Both the position numbers and the translations under genes were made by a program. Positions 18,782 through 27,078 of a stretch of 64,000 nt of DNA are shown piece by piece. The DNA is taken from contig NZ_CP126889.1 in NCBI RefSeq assembly GCF_030246845.1, positions 868,001 through 932,000 on the forward strand. The letters run 5' to 3'. The stretch's first letter is position 1. Each line of letters starts with the position of its first letter. This stretch comes from Enhydrobacter sp. GTDB taxonomy: Bacteria; Pseudomonadota; Alphaproteobacteria; Reyranellales; Reyranellaceae. Under the pieces are notes generated by a model that saw only the letters and a program-made list of their open reading frames with translations, searched no databases and was not told the DNA's origin.

Positions 18782-19773
18782 AGCGGGCGCGTCTCCTTGC
18801 CGTTACCGTCGCAGCGATTGCCACCCTGGCGGTCGTCTTCTGGTGGAGCGCGCCGCTCCCGGCCATGCTGGGCTTCGGCAAGGAGGACGGCCGCTACCTG
18901 GGCTACGTCGAAGGCGAGACCAGTCTGATCGCCCCGCCCGTGGCCGGACGTCTCGTCGCGCGCCCGGTCCAGCGCGGCGAGCACGTGAAGAAAGGCGACC
19001 GATTGTTCGTCATCGATCCCGTGGTAGCCGAAGCCGAGGTGGATCGGGCCGAGGCGGCGCTCGCCGAATCGAAGGCGCGCTACGAGAACCTGCTGACCGG
19101 CAAGCGACCTTCGGAACAGGAGGTGACGCGGGCGCAGCGCCGCGAGGCCGAGGCCGCGCTCGTCCAGGCGAGGCTCGACTACAAGCGCCAGAGCGAGCTG
19201 ATGCAGCGCGGCATCAATGCCCGCCAGGCCTACGAGCAGGCCGAGTCGCAGGTTCGCCAGTTGCAGGCGCGCGTGGCGTCGCTTTCCGCCCAGGAAGAGG
19301 TGAATACGCTCGCCGCGCGTCCCGACGAGATCGCGGCGGCGAAGGCCACCGTCGGCCAGAACCAGGCCAATCTCGAGCAGGCGCGCAAGCGGCTTGCCGA
19401 TCAGATGCCGGTCGCGCCCGAGGATGCGCTGGTCGAGAACACCTTCTTCAATGTGGGCGAGTGGGTGCCGGCGGGAACACCGGTCGTCTCTCTCCTGCCC
19501 GCCTTCCGGGTCAAGCTGCGCTTCTTCATCCCGCAGGAGGATGTCGCGCGCGTCCGGATGGGCCAGCCGGTGAGCTTCACCTGCGACAGCTGCCCACCCG
19601 CCCTCGAAGCGCACGTCATCTATGTCTCGCCGCGCGCCGAGTACACGCCGCCGGTGACCTATTCGCAGAGCGCCCGTGCGAAGCTCGTGTTCCTGATCGA
19701 GGCGCGGCCCGATTCGGGACAGATGCCGCTGTCGCCCGGCCTGCCCGTCACCGTCGCGCCCCTGCCACGGTGA
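18778..19773 (+). CDS. HlyD-family membrane fusion protein (YbhG-like)
   Basis: A 331-residue periplasmic adaptor. It has an N-terminal membrane anchor (about 7-25), a lipoyl half-motif (IAPPVAGRLVARPVQRGEHV), a long helical hairpin (about 85-215, KARYENLLTGKRPSEQEVTRA onward) and a second lipoyl/beta-barrel part (NVGEWVPAGTPVVSLLP). It would link the ABC-2 pump encoded downstream to the outer membrane or periplasm. The start overlaps the TetR stop. The RPSEQEV element is typical of YbhG-like adaptors. Confidence 0.88.
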   Translation: MKRARLLAVTVAAIATLAVVFWWSAPLPAMLGFGKEDGRYLGYVEGETSLIAPPVAGRLVARPVQRGEHVKKGDRLFVIDPVVAEAEVDRAEAALAESKARYENLLTGKRPSEQEVTRAQRREAEAALVQARLDYKRQSELMQRGINARQAYEQAESQVRQLQARVASLSAQEEVNTLAARPDEIAAAKATVGQNQANLEQARKRLADQMPVAPEDALVENTFFNVGEWVPAGTPVVSLLPAFRVKLRFFIPQEDVARVRMGQPVSFTCDSCPPALEAHVIYVSPRAEYTPPVTYSQSARAKLVFLIEARPDSGQMPLSPGLPVTVAPLPR

Positions 19774-19778
19774 CCGCC

Positions 19779-20711
19779 ATGGCTCTCGCCATCGATGTCC
19801 ACGACCTCGTGAAGCGCTACGGCGCGCGGACAGTGGTCGACCATGTCAGCCTCGGCATCGGCGAGGGCCGCATCTGCGGCTTCCTCGGTCCCAACGGCTC
19901 GGGCAAGACCACGACGCTGCGCATGATCTGCGGGCTGCTGACGCCCGACGAAGGCGGCGGCACCTGCCTCGGCCACGACCTCGTGCGCGAGCGCGACGCC
20001 ATCAAGCGGCAGGCGGGCTACATGACCCAGCGTTTCGGCCTCTACGAGGATCTCACCATCCGCGAGAACCTCGAGTTCGTGGCCCGCGTCTACGGTCTCG
20101 ACCGCATGAAGGAGCGGATCGACCGGTCGCTCGAGCGACTGGGGCTCGCCACCCGACAGCGCCAGCTCGCGGGCTCGCTGTCCGGCGGCTGGAAGCAGCG
20201 GCTCGCGCTCGCCGCCTGCGTGCTGCACGGGCCCAGGCTCCTGCTGCTCGACGAGCCGACCGCCGGCGTCGATCCCAAGGCAAGGCGGGCCTTCTGGGAC
20301 GAGATCCATGCCTATGCTTCCCAGGGCATCACCGTGCTGGTCTCCACGCACTACATGGACGAGGCCGAGCGCTGTCACGAGATCGCGTACATCGCTTATG
20401 GCGCATTGATGGCCCGCGGCACGGCGGCCGAGATCATCCGCCAATCCGGCCTCACCGCCTTCATCGCCCGCGGCCCGGGCGCCGATCGCCTCGCGCCGAG
20501 ACTGCGGGACGCATCCGGTGTCACCGCCGCCGCGGCGTTCGGCACGGCGCTGCATGTCTGCGGCCCGGACCGCGAGGCACTGCTCGCCGCCATCGAGCCC
20601 TTCCGGCAGGACGCCAGTCTGGACTGGGAGGAAGCGGAGCCCACGCTCGAGGACGTGTTCATCCATCTCATGGGCCAGGCGCGCGACAACGCGCTGGAGG
20701 ACCGGCAGTGA
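19779..20711 (+). CDS. ABC exporter ATP-binding protein
   Basis: A 310-residue ATPase. Walker A is GPNGSGKTTT, the signature is SLSGGWKQRLALA, Walker B is RLLLLDEPTAGVDP and the switch His lies in VSTHYMDEAER. This is the drug/polysaccharide ABC-2 type (CcmA/YbhF-like). A C-terminal extension of about 80 residues ends with EPTLEDVFIHLMG, characteristic of these ATPases. The ATG is 6 bases after the HlyD stop; a GTG three codons earlier is possible. Unlike YbhF it has only one nucleotide-binding domain, so it would act as a homodimer. Confidence 0.9.
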   Translation: MALAIDVHDLVKRYGARTVVDHVSLGIGEGRICGFLGPNGSGKTTTLRMICGLLTPDEGGGTCLGHDLVRERDAIKRQAGYMTQRFGLYEDLTIRENLEFVARVYGLDRMKERIDRSLERLGLATRQRQLAGSLSGGWKQRLALAACVLHGPRLLLLDEPTAGVDPKARRAFWDEIHAYASQGITVLVSTHYMDEAERCHEIAYIAYGALMARGTAAEIIRQSGLTAFIARGPGADRLAPRLRDASGVTAAAAFGTALHVCGPDREALLAAIEPFRQDASLDWEEAEPTLEDVFIHLMGQARDNALEDRQ

Positions 20712-20721
20712 CCACCTCATT

Positions 20722-20772
20722 GGACCGCGGGCTTCCAGCCTGCATCATGAGCGGGCTGGAAGCCCGCGGTCC
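20722..20772. repeat. REP-like intergenic palindrome inside the exporter operon
   Basis: Two 22-base arms (20722-20743 and 20751-20772, core CCGCGGGCTTCCAGCC) form an inverted repeat with one mismatch around a 7-base loop. It fills most of the gap between the ATPase and permease genes. I see no second copy in this window. The size and high GC are those of REP/BIME-type elements; the transcript would fold into a very stable hairpin. Confidence 0.8.
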
Positions 20773-20787
20773 CGGCAGAGCCTGACC

Positions 20788-21909
20788 ATGTGGGCGCGGC
20801 TCGTCGCGATCATCCTCAAGGAGCTGCAGCAGTTGCGGCGCGACCGGCTGACCTTCGCCATGATGTTCGGCGTTCCGATCATGCAGCTCCTGCTGTTCGG
20901 CTACGCCATCGACACCGATCCGCACAACCTGCCGACTGCGGTCGTGTCCGCCGACGACACCAGGATCACCCGAACCATCCTCTCGGCGCTACAGACGACG
21001 GGCTATATGCGCGTGACCCGCCATCCCGTCTCGGAGGCCGAAGCGAACGACCTGCTGCAGAGCGGCGAGGTGCAGTTCGTCGTCACCATCCCCTCCGACT
21101 TCACGCGCCGGCTGGTGCGCGGCGAGCGCGCCCAGATCCTGATCGACGCCGACGCCACCGATCCGCTGGCGGCGGCCAATCCGCTGGTCGCGGCGAAGCC
21201 CGCCATTGAGCAGGCCCTTGGCCGCGACCTGGTCGGGCCGCTCGCCCCGCTCGCCGGCCGGCCCGATGCCTTCGATCTCGTGATCCAGCGCCGCTACAAT
21301 CCCGAGGGCAAGGCGCGGCTCAACATCGTGCCGGGCCTGCTCGCCGTGATCCTCACCATGACCCTGGTGATGATGACGGCACTCGCCGTCACCCGCGAGC
21401 GCGAGCGCGGCACCATGGAGAACCTGCTCGCGATGCCGGTGCGGCCGGTCGAGGTGATGATCGGCAAGATCGTGCCTTATATCGCGATCGGCGCCGTGCA
21501 GGTGCTGGTGATCCTGGCGGTCTCGCGCTTCCTGTTCGACGTGGCGGTGGAAGGCAGTCTCGGCCTGCTCGGCGCCGGCACGACGCTGTTCATCACGGTC
21601 AACCTCGCCATCGGCTTCACCATCTCGACACTGACCCAGAACCAGCTCCAGGCGATGCAGGCCTCGTTCTTCATGATGCTGCCCTCGATCCTGCTGTCCG
21701 GCTTCATGTTCCCGTTCCGCGGCATGCCGGTCTGGGCACAGTGGCTTGGCGAGGCGCTGCCCGCCACGCACTTCATGCGCATCGTGCGCGGCGTGATGCT
21801 GAAGGGTGCGGGCCTCGGCGACATCTCGACCGAGCTGCTTGCGCTTGCCGCGATGCTGCTGGTCGTCTCCGCCCTCGCCGTCAGCCGCTATCGAGTGACG
21901 CTCGACTAG
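20788..21909 (+). CDS. ABC-2 type exporter permease
   Basis: A 373-residue membrane protein with the YhhJ/YbhS layout: one N-terminal transmembrane helix following LQQLRRDRLTFAMMFGVPI, a periplasmic domain of about 140 residues, then five C-terminal helices. RERERGTMENLLAMPV is the conserved cytoplasmic segment before the second helix. It forms the channel of the TetR-controlled exporter, possibly for drugs or organic solvents. Its TAG stop shares the palindromic CTAG with the convergent VOC gene's stop. Confidence 0.9.
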   Translation: MWARLVAIILKELQQLRRDRLTFAMMFGVPIMQLLLFGYAIDTDPHNLPTAVVSADDTRITRTILSALQTTGYMRVTRHPVSEAEANDLLQSGEVQFVVTIPSDFTRRLVRGERAQILIDADATDPLAAANPLVAAKPAIEQALGRDLVGPLAPLAGRPDAFDLVIQRRYNPEGKARLNIVPGLLAVILTMTLVMMTALAVTRERERGTMENLLAMPVRPVEVMIGKIVPYIAIGAVQVLVILAVSRFLFDVAVEGSLGLLGAGTTLFITVNLAIGFTISTLTQNQLQAMQASFFMMLPSILLSGFMFPFRGMPVWAQWLGEALPATHFMRIVRGVMLKGAGLGDISTELLALAAMLLVVSALAVSRYRVTLD

Positions 21910-22301
21910 GTGAGGCTGAGCTGCCAGGAGACGCCGAACCGGTCGGTGAGCCAGGTGAACTTCGTGGCGAAGGGATAGGCGTCGAGCGGCATGAAGACCT
22001 TGCCGCGTTTGCCGAGCTCCGCCGCCAGACGCGTTATCTCCTCGTCGCTCCGGCAGGTGACGAAAAGAGAGGTGGCCGGCGTGAAGGTGAAAGGATGTCG
22101 CACGGCGCTGTCGATGCACATCACCTCGCTGCCGCCGAGGGAAATGGTCGCCCGCATGACGGTGCCTTCCCTGCCAGGCCCCTCCGGCCCATACCGGCGA
22201 AGCTCGATCGTCTTCGAATCGGGGAAGAGCGACAAGTAGAACGCCATGGCTTCTTCGGCTTCACCGTGGAACATGAGGAATGGCGTTATCTTCGCCGGCA
22301 T
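21906..22301 (-). CDS. PhnB-like VOC family protein
   Basis: A 131-residue single-module VOC protein of the PhnB/3-demethylubiquinone-methyltransferase-like group (ITPFLMFHGEAEEAMAFY, VMRATISLGGSEVMCIDS, FGVSWQLS at the end). The start at 22301 is supported by AGGAG six bases upstream; an upstream in-frame ATG has no such site. These proteins are common single-gene units of uncertain enzymatic role. It is convergent with the exporter permease and overlaps it by 4 bases. Confidence 0.8.
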   Translation of the reverse strand: MPAKITPFLMFHGEAEEAMAFYLSLFPDSKTIELRRYGPEGPGREGTVMRATISLGGSEVMCIDSAVRHPFTFTPATSLFVTCRSDEEITRLAAELGKRGKVFMPLDAYPFATKFTWLTDRFGVSWQLSLT

Positions 22302-22366
22302 CGAAAGCTCCTGAAACAAACGGGAGTCTTGACGGGCTTGCCGCGCACGGGCAAGCCCGACGGGCG

Positions 22367-23278
22367 ATGTCTGTCTCCGCCGCCGATGCGCCCGATGCCC
22401 TGTCCGGCCTCATCCCCTCGCGGATCGTGCGCGGTCTGATCGTCGCCGTCCTGTCGGGACTGTGCTTTGCGCTGCTCAACACGTCTGCGAAGGAGCTCAC
22501 CCAGCAGCTGCCGCCGCTGTTCGTGGCCTGGGGGCGCTGGATCGCCGGCCTTGTCCTGATCGCTCCGGTCATGCTCTGGCGCGTCGGGCCGCATGGCCTG
22601 GCCACGCGCCATCTCGGGCTCCACTGCGTGCGCGGCGCATTCCACGCGACGGGCTATGCGTTGTGGTACGAGGCGGTTTTCTGGCTGCCGCTTGCGACCG
22701 TGGCGGCGATCGGGTTCACCGGACCGATCTTCGTCACGATCGGCGCCGTCCTGTTCCTGCGCGAGACGGTCCATCGCCGCCGCTGGATCGGGGTCGCCAT
22801 CGGCTTTGCCGGCATGCTGGTGGTGGTGCGCCCGGGCCTGGCGGAAATCAATCCGGGCACCTGGATGATGCTGGCAGCCGTCCCCCTGATCTCGGGTTCC
22901 AATCTCGTCGGCAAGAAGGTGTCGACGCACGACAGGCCGATGGTGGTCGTCTTCTGGCAAAGCGCCATCGCCTCCATCCTGTTCCTGCCCGCCGGCCTGT
23001 GGTTCTGGCATGCGCCCACCCTGCCGCAGGTCGCCTTGTTCCTGAGCGCCGGCCTGTTCGGGACCCTCGGCTATTTCTTTCTCGCCTGGTCCTTCAGGTT
23101 GATGGATATCTCGGCCCTGCAGCCGATCACCTTCCTCGGCATCGTGTGGGCGGCCGCCATGGACATGATCGTCTGGGGCAAGACGGCCGATCTCTGGACG
23201 TTCGTCGGCGCCGCGATCATCGTGGCCGCGACGAGCTATATCGCCCACCGCGAGGCGCGGATCGGCCGGCCTCGTTGA
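22367..23278 (+). CDS. DMT-superfamily transporter (EamA domains)
   Basis: A 303-residue inner-membrane protein with about ten helices and two EamA repeats. Family marks include LNTSAKELTQQLPPLFVAWGRW in the first repeat and AVPLISGSNLVGKK at the start of the second. Members export metabolites or amino acids or act as importers; the substrate is not predictable. The ATG at 22367 was chosen because the hydrophobic repeat starts soon after. A short hairpin (GGGCTTGC with GCAAGCCC, 22334-22358) lies upstream. Confidence 0.85.
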   Translation: MSVSAADAPDALSGLIPSRIVRGLIVAVLSGLCFALLNTSAKELTQQLPPLFVAWGRWIAGLVLIAPVMLWRVGPHGLATRHLGLHCVRGAFHATGYALWYEAVFWLPLATVAAIGFTGPIFVTIGAVLFLRETVHRRRWIGVAIGFAGMLVVVRPGLAEINPGTWMMLAAVPLISGSNLVGKKVSTHDRPMVVVFWQSAIASILFLPAGLWFWHAPTLPQVALFLSAGLFGTLGYFFLAWSFRLMDISALQPITFLGIVWAAAMDMIVWGKTADLWTFVGAAIIVAATSYIAHREARIGRPR

Positions 23279-23300
23279 CGGGCCTTCATTGGAGCGTGCG

Positions 23301-23699
23301 ATGGCCACGAGCGAGATCCAGGGCCTGAAGCAACAACAGCGGACGCTTCACCACGTGTCGGAGCACCTGGCCAACGAACGCACGATGCTGGCCTGGATAC
23401 GAACGGCGATCGCGGTGATGACGTTTGGCGTCGGCATCAACCGCTTCAGCCTTTTCCTGGTCGAGTTCAGCAAGATCGTGCCGGGCGGCGGCCATGCCGC
23501 AAACGCCCATGCCGAGCAGCTCGGCATCGGCCTGGTGGGGCTCGGCCTGCTCGTCATGCTGGGCGGAACCTGGCACTACGTGCATGTCGCCCGCACGATC
23601 GACGACGAGACCTATCGACCGGCGCGGATCGGGATCGTGCTCACCGCGCTCGCCGTCCTTGCGCTCGGCGGAACGAGCCTCGCCTGGCTGCTGTGGTGA
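23301..23699 (+). CDS. DUF202 (YidH-like) membrane protein
   Basis: A 132-residue protein. The cytoplasmic N-terminus HVSEHLANERTMLAWIRTAIA is the hallmark of DUF202/YidH proteins and is followed by three predicted transmembrane helices. Function is unknown in the family. The ATG follows GGAG at a good distance. It lies 22 bases after the DMT transporter on the same strand, so the two are likely co-transcribed. Confidence 0.85.
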   Translation: MATSEIQGLKQQQRTLHHVSEHLANERTMLAWIRTAIAVMTFGVGINRFSLFLVEFSKIVPGGGHAANAHAEQLGIGLVGLGLLVMLGGTWHYVHVARTIDDETYRPARIGIVLTALAVLALGGTSLAWLLW

Positions 23700-23762
23700 C
23701 ACCATCGCGCCTTGATGGCGGACGAGTCCTTTGGCAAGACCGTGCGGCAGGAGGGATACCAG

Positions 23763-24533
23763 ATGACCGATCGCCTGAAGGGGAAAGTGGCGTTGATCAC
23801 CGGCGGGGCGTCGGGGCTCGGCGCCAATGCCGCGATCCTGATGGCGCAGGAAGGCGCCAGCGTCGTCGTGGCCGACATCGCCATCGACCGCGGCAAGGCC
23901 GTCGCCGCCAAGCTGGGCTCGGTCGGCCACTTCGTGAAGCTCGACGTCACCAGTGAAGAGAACTGGAAAGGCGCGATCCGCGAGGCGGTCGACAAGTTCG
24001 GTGCGCTGCATGTGCTGGTGAACTCGGCCGGCATCGGGCTCGGCAAGACGGTCGAGGAGATCAGCCTCGATGAGTGGCGCAAGGTCCATGCCATCGATCT
24101 CGACGGCGTGTTCCTCGGCTGCAAGCACGGCGTCGCCGAGATCAAGAAGCACACCCATCGGCTGGGCGGCTCGATCATCAACATCTCCTCGATCTCGGGC
24201 ATCATCGCCGGGGCCAACATGGCGGCCTACAACTCGGCCAAGGCGGGCGTTCGGCTGCTCAGCAAGTCGGTGGCGCTGCATTGCGCCAAGTCCGGCTACA
24301 ATATCCGCTGCAATTCCGTGCACCCCACCTTCATCGACACGCCGATCCTCGACCGCTACCGCGACCGCTTCGGCAACGAGGTGATGCAGCAGAAGCTCGG
24401 GCGTCAGGTGCCGCTCGGCCGTCTCGGCCGGCCGGAAGAGGTCGGCTGGGCGCTGGTGTTCCTCGCGTCGGACGAATCGAGCTTCATGACCGGCTCGGAG
24501 GTCGTGATCGACGGCGGGATCAGCGCGATGTGA
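23763..24533 (+). CDS. SDR-family NAD(P)-dependent oxidoreductase
   Basis: A 256-residue Rossmann-fold enzyme. The cofactor motif is TGGASGLGAN, NSAG and NISSISG follow in order, and the catalytic Tyr-x3-Lys is YNSAK. The acidic residue after strand 2 (VVADIA) favours NAD(H) over NADP(H). Relatives include 3-alpha/beta-hydroxysteroid and cyclohexanol dehydrogenases. GGAGGG precedes the ATG. It starts a run of catabolic genes (hydrolase, acyl-CoA dehydrogenase) interrupted by a repeat element, consistent with oxidation of an alicyclic alcohol, though this is inference. Confidence 0.88.
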   Translation: MTDRLKGKVALITGGASGLGANAAILMAQEGASVVVADIAIDRGKAVAAKLGSVGHFVKLDVTSEENWKGAIREAVDKFGALHVLVNSAGIGLGKTVEEISLDEWRKVHAIDLDGVFLGCKHGVAEIKKHTHRLGGSIINISSISGIIAGANMAAYNSAKAGVRLLSKSVALHCAKSGYNIRCNSVHPTFIDTPILDRYRDRFGNEVMQQKLGRQVPLGRLGRPEEVGWALVFLASDESSFMTGSEVVIDGGISAM

Positions 24534-24538
24534 ATCAT

Positions 24539-24608
24539 TGTCCTCCCGAGAGCAGCGGACGACCTCATGGTCCGCGCAATGGTATCCTTCGCTTCGCTCG
24601 GGACGACA
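24539..24608. repeat. Dispersed inverted-repeat element, copy 1
   Basis: Two imperfect arms, TGTCCTCCCGAGAGCAGCG on the left and TTCGCTTCGCTCGGGACGAC on the right (24581-24608), flank about 20 bases between the SDR and hydrolase genes. The same arms recur at 29273, 41134 and 57131, and in degenerate form at 58669. Confidence 0.75.
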
Positions 24609-24624
24609 GAACGGGAGAACCTAC

Positions 24625-25422
24625 ATGCTCTTGTCCCTCGACAACCGCCGCGTCTATTTCGATCTCGCCGGACCACAGAATGCGCCGGTGGTCTGCTTCA
24701 CCCATTCACTGAATGCCGATGGCGGCATGTGGGTCGAGCAGATGGTGCCGCTGCTCGGCGCGGGCTATCGCGTGCTGCGGCTCGACATGCGCGGCCACGG
24801 CGGCAGCGCGCCGGTCGAGGGCGACTACACGATGGATGCGCTGGCGGCCGACGTCCGAGGCGCGCTGGACGTGCTCGGCATCCGCAAGGTGCATTTCGTC
24901 GGGCTCAGCATCGGCGGCATGATCGGCCAGGGCTTTGCGCTCGCCAATCCGGATCGCCTGCTCTCGCTCACGCTTTGCGATACCTTGCCGGGCACGCCAC
25001 CCGCCTCGGCCGCGTCCTGGGACGAGCGAAAGAGCGCGGTCCGCAAGTCGGGCGCGGTCGAGGTGCTTGCCGACAGCAGCATGGAGCGCTGGTTCACACC
25101 AGAGTTCAGGAGCGTGAACCCGACGCGTTGGCGCGAGATCCGCGACACGATCAGCAACACCACGCTGGCGGGCTTCCTGGGCTGCGCCGCGGCGATCCAG
25201 ACCTTCGACTACGAAAGCCGGCTCCCCACGATCAAGACACCGACCCTGGTGATCTGCGGCGACGAGGATCCCGGCACGCCGCCCGACAGCAACAAGCTGA
25301 TCGCCTCCAAGATTCCCGGCGGCCGCTACGAAGGCATCGCCAATGCGCGCCACCTGCCCAACGTCGAGCGGCCCGAGCAGTTCAACCGCATCATGATGAG
25401 CTGGCTCGCCGCCAACAGATAA
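24625..25422 (+). CDS. Alpha/beta hydrolase, 3-oxoadipate enol-lactonase (PcaD)-like
   Basis: A 265-residue alpha/beta hydrolase. The nucleophile elbow is GLSIGGMIGQ, the conserved strand-loop before it DMRGHGGSAPVEGDYTMD, and the catalytic His lies in NARHLPNVERPEQF near the C-terminus. This pattern is that of 3-oxoadipate enol-lactonases of the protocatechuate branch, but no other pca genes are present, so it could act on another ester or lactone. It sits just after a repeat element and 19 bases before an acyl-CoA dehydrogenase. Confidence 0.8.
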   Translation: MLLSLDNRRVYFDLAGPQNAPVVCFTHSLNADGGMWVEQMVPLLGAGYRVLRLDMRGHGGSAPVEGDYTMDALAADVRGALDVLGIRKVHFVGLSIGGMIGQGFALANPDRLLSLTLCDTLPGTPPASAASWDERKSAVRKSGAVEVLADSSMERWFTPEFRSVNPTRWREIRDTISNTTLAGFLGCAAAIQTFDYESRLPTIKTPTLVICGDEDPGTPPDSNKLIASKIPGGRYEGIANARHLPNVERPEQFNRIMMSWLAANR

Positions 25423-25441
25423 CTGTCACAAGGACCAGGAC

Positions 25442-26608
25442 ATGGATTTCGCCTTCAACGAGGACCAGCTCGCGATCAAGGACAGCGTCGCCAAGCTCTG
25501 CGCCCAGTTCGACGACAAGTACTGGCTGAAGAAGGACAAGGAAGGCGGCTTTCCCAACGATTTCTACAAGGCCATGGCGGATGCCGGCTGGCTCGGCATC
25601 GCCATGCCCGAGGAATATGGCGGATCGGGGCTGGGTATCACCGAGGCGGCACTGCTCATGCAGACCGTCGCCGAATCCGGCGCGGCGCTGCAGGGCGCCT
25701 CGGCGATCCACCTCAACATCTTCGGTCCCAACCCGATCGTGGTCTTCGGCACGGAGGAGCAGAAGCGGCGCATCCTGCCCGACATCATCAAGGGCAAGGT
25801 CAAGGGCTGCTTCGCCGTCACCGAGCCCGATGCCGGCCTCAACACGACCGCGCTCGAGACGCGCGCCGAGCGCGACGGCAACGGCTACGTCGTGCACGGC
25901 AAGAAGACCTTCACCACGACGGCGCAGGTCGCCGACAAGATGCTGCTGATCGCCCGCACGACGCCGAAGGACAAGTGCCGGCGCGCGACGGACGGTCTCT
26001 CGCTCTTCTACACCGACTTCGACCGATCCAGGATCGAGGTGCGCGACATCGACAAGATGGGCCGCAAGGCGATCGACACCAACCAGGTCTTCATCGACGG
26101 TCTCAAGGTGCCGCTGGAGGACCGCATCGGCGAGGAGGGCAAGGGCTTCCACTATCTGCTGCACGGCCTGAACCCCGAGCGCGTCCTGATCGCGGCCGAA
26201 GCGATCGGCATCGGCAAGGCGGCCCTCGCCCGCGCCACGCAATATGCCAGGGAGCGCATCGTATTCGGCCGGCCGATCGGCAAGAACCAGGCCATCCAGC
26301 ATCCGCTGGCCGAGAGCTGGATGGCGCTGGAAGCGGCGAACCTCATGGCCTTCAAGGCGGCCTGGCTCTACGACCACGGCAAGGAATGCGGCGCGGAGGC
26401 GAACTCGGCCAAGTATCTCGGCGCACGCGCCGCTTACGACACCTGTGAGCGCGCCATCCTCACCCACGGCGGCTACGGCTATGCCAAGGAGTTCCATGTC
26501 GAGCGCTTCCTGCGCGAGGTGATGATCGCCCGCATCGCGCCGGTGAGCGAGCAGCTCATCCTCTGCTACGTCGCCGAGCGCGTGCTGGGACTGCCGAAGA
26601 GCTACTGA
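25442..26608 (+). CDS. Acyl-CoA dehydrogenase
   Basis: A 388-residue enzyme with the complete family layout: FAVTEPDAGLNTTALETRA (FAD/substrate segment), the KAIDTNQVFIDGLKVPLEDR middle, RIVFGRPIGKNQAIQHPLAE and HGGYGYAKEFHVERFLREV at the C-terminus. It dehydrogenates an acyl-CoA and reduces ETF. It follows the PcaD-like hydrolase by 19 bases, with AAGGACCAGGAC before the ATG, and is probably in the same operon. The specific acyl chain is not evident. Confidence 0.9.
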   Translation: MDFAFNEDQLAIKDSVAKLCAQFDDKYWLKKDKEGGFPNDFYKAMADAGWLGIAMPEEYGGSGLGITEAALLMQTVAESGAALQGASAIHLNIFGPNPIVVFGTEEQKRRILPDIIKGKVKGCFAVTEPDAGLNTTALETRAERDGNGYVVHGKKTFTTTAQVADKMLLIARTTPKDKCRRATDGLSLFYTDFDRSRIEVRDIDKMGRKAIDTNQVFIDGLKVPLEDRIGEEGKGFHYLLHGLNPERVLIAAEAIGIGKAALARATQYARERIVFGRPIGKNQAIQHPLAESWMALEAANLMAFKAAWLYDHGKECGAEANSAKYLGARAAYDTCERAILTHGGYGYAKEFHVERFLREVMIARIAPVSEQLILCYVAERVLGLPKSY

Positions 26609-26677
26609 TCTCGGGCAACCTCCGGGCTCCGGCCGGCGTTGATCGGGTATCTACGGTTCCGGATTCCCGAGGATGCC

Positions 26678-27067
26678 ATGACCCACTTCCGCTTCCCGGC
26701 GGCCGTCGTGGTCGGCAGTCTCCTCGCTGCCACCGCGGCTTACGCTGCATCTCCCTACGCCGCTTCGTCGCCCCAGGAACGGGCCGAGAATGCCTGCCTC
26801 AAGCACCGCGTCCAGCCGAATTCCACGGTTTGGGAGCTCTGTCTTTCGCATGTGACCCGGGCTTACGAATGGGACGAGCCCGCCCTCGCCCAGCAGCTTG
26901 CGAACGCGGCCGGCCACGCCAGCGACTCCTGCCGGGATCAGGGGTACGACGCGGAGACTTCCGGGTATCGCGCCTGCGTCAACCGCGAGATGGACGCCCG
27001 CAGCTATCTCAACGTCCTGGGCGACGACAACAGCAGTAACGCCGAGAACGTCGCCCGGGCGCAGTAG
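26678..27067 (+). CDS. Small secreted protein of unknown function
   Basis: A 129-residue protein with a signal peptide (about 1-23, AAYAAS). The mature part is polar and has four cysteines (NACLKH, LCLSHV, DSCRDQ, RACVNRE) that could make two disulfides, with helical, Glu/Ala-rich stretches between. I do not recognise the family. A 10-bp perfect hairpin 17 bases after the stop (27084-27108) may end its transcript. Confidence 0.65.
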   Translation: MTHFRFPAAVVVGSLLAATAAYAASPYAASSPQERAENACLKHRVQPNSTVWELCLSHVTRAYEWDEPALAQQLANAAGHASDSCRDQGYDAETSGYRACVNREMDARSYLNVLGDDNSSNAENVARAQ

Positions 27068-27078
27068 AAGGCACCTCG

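Noticed and set aside
24625..25422. A protocatechuate (pca) operon
   Set aside because: Only one PcaD-like hydrolase is present; pcaGH, pcaB, pcaC and pcaIJ are absent, so the pathway cannot be claimed.
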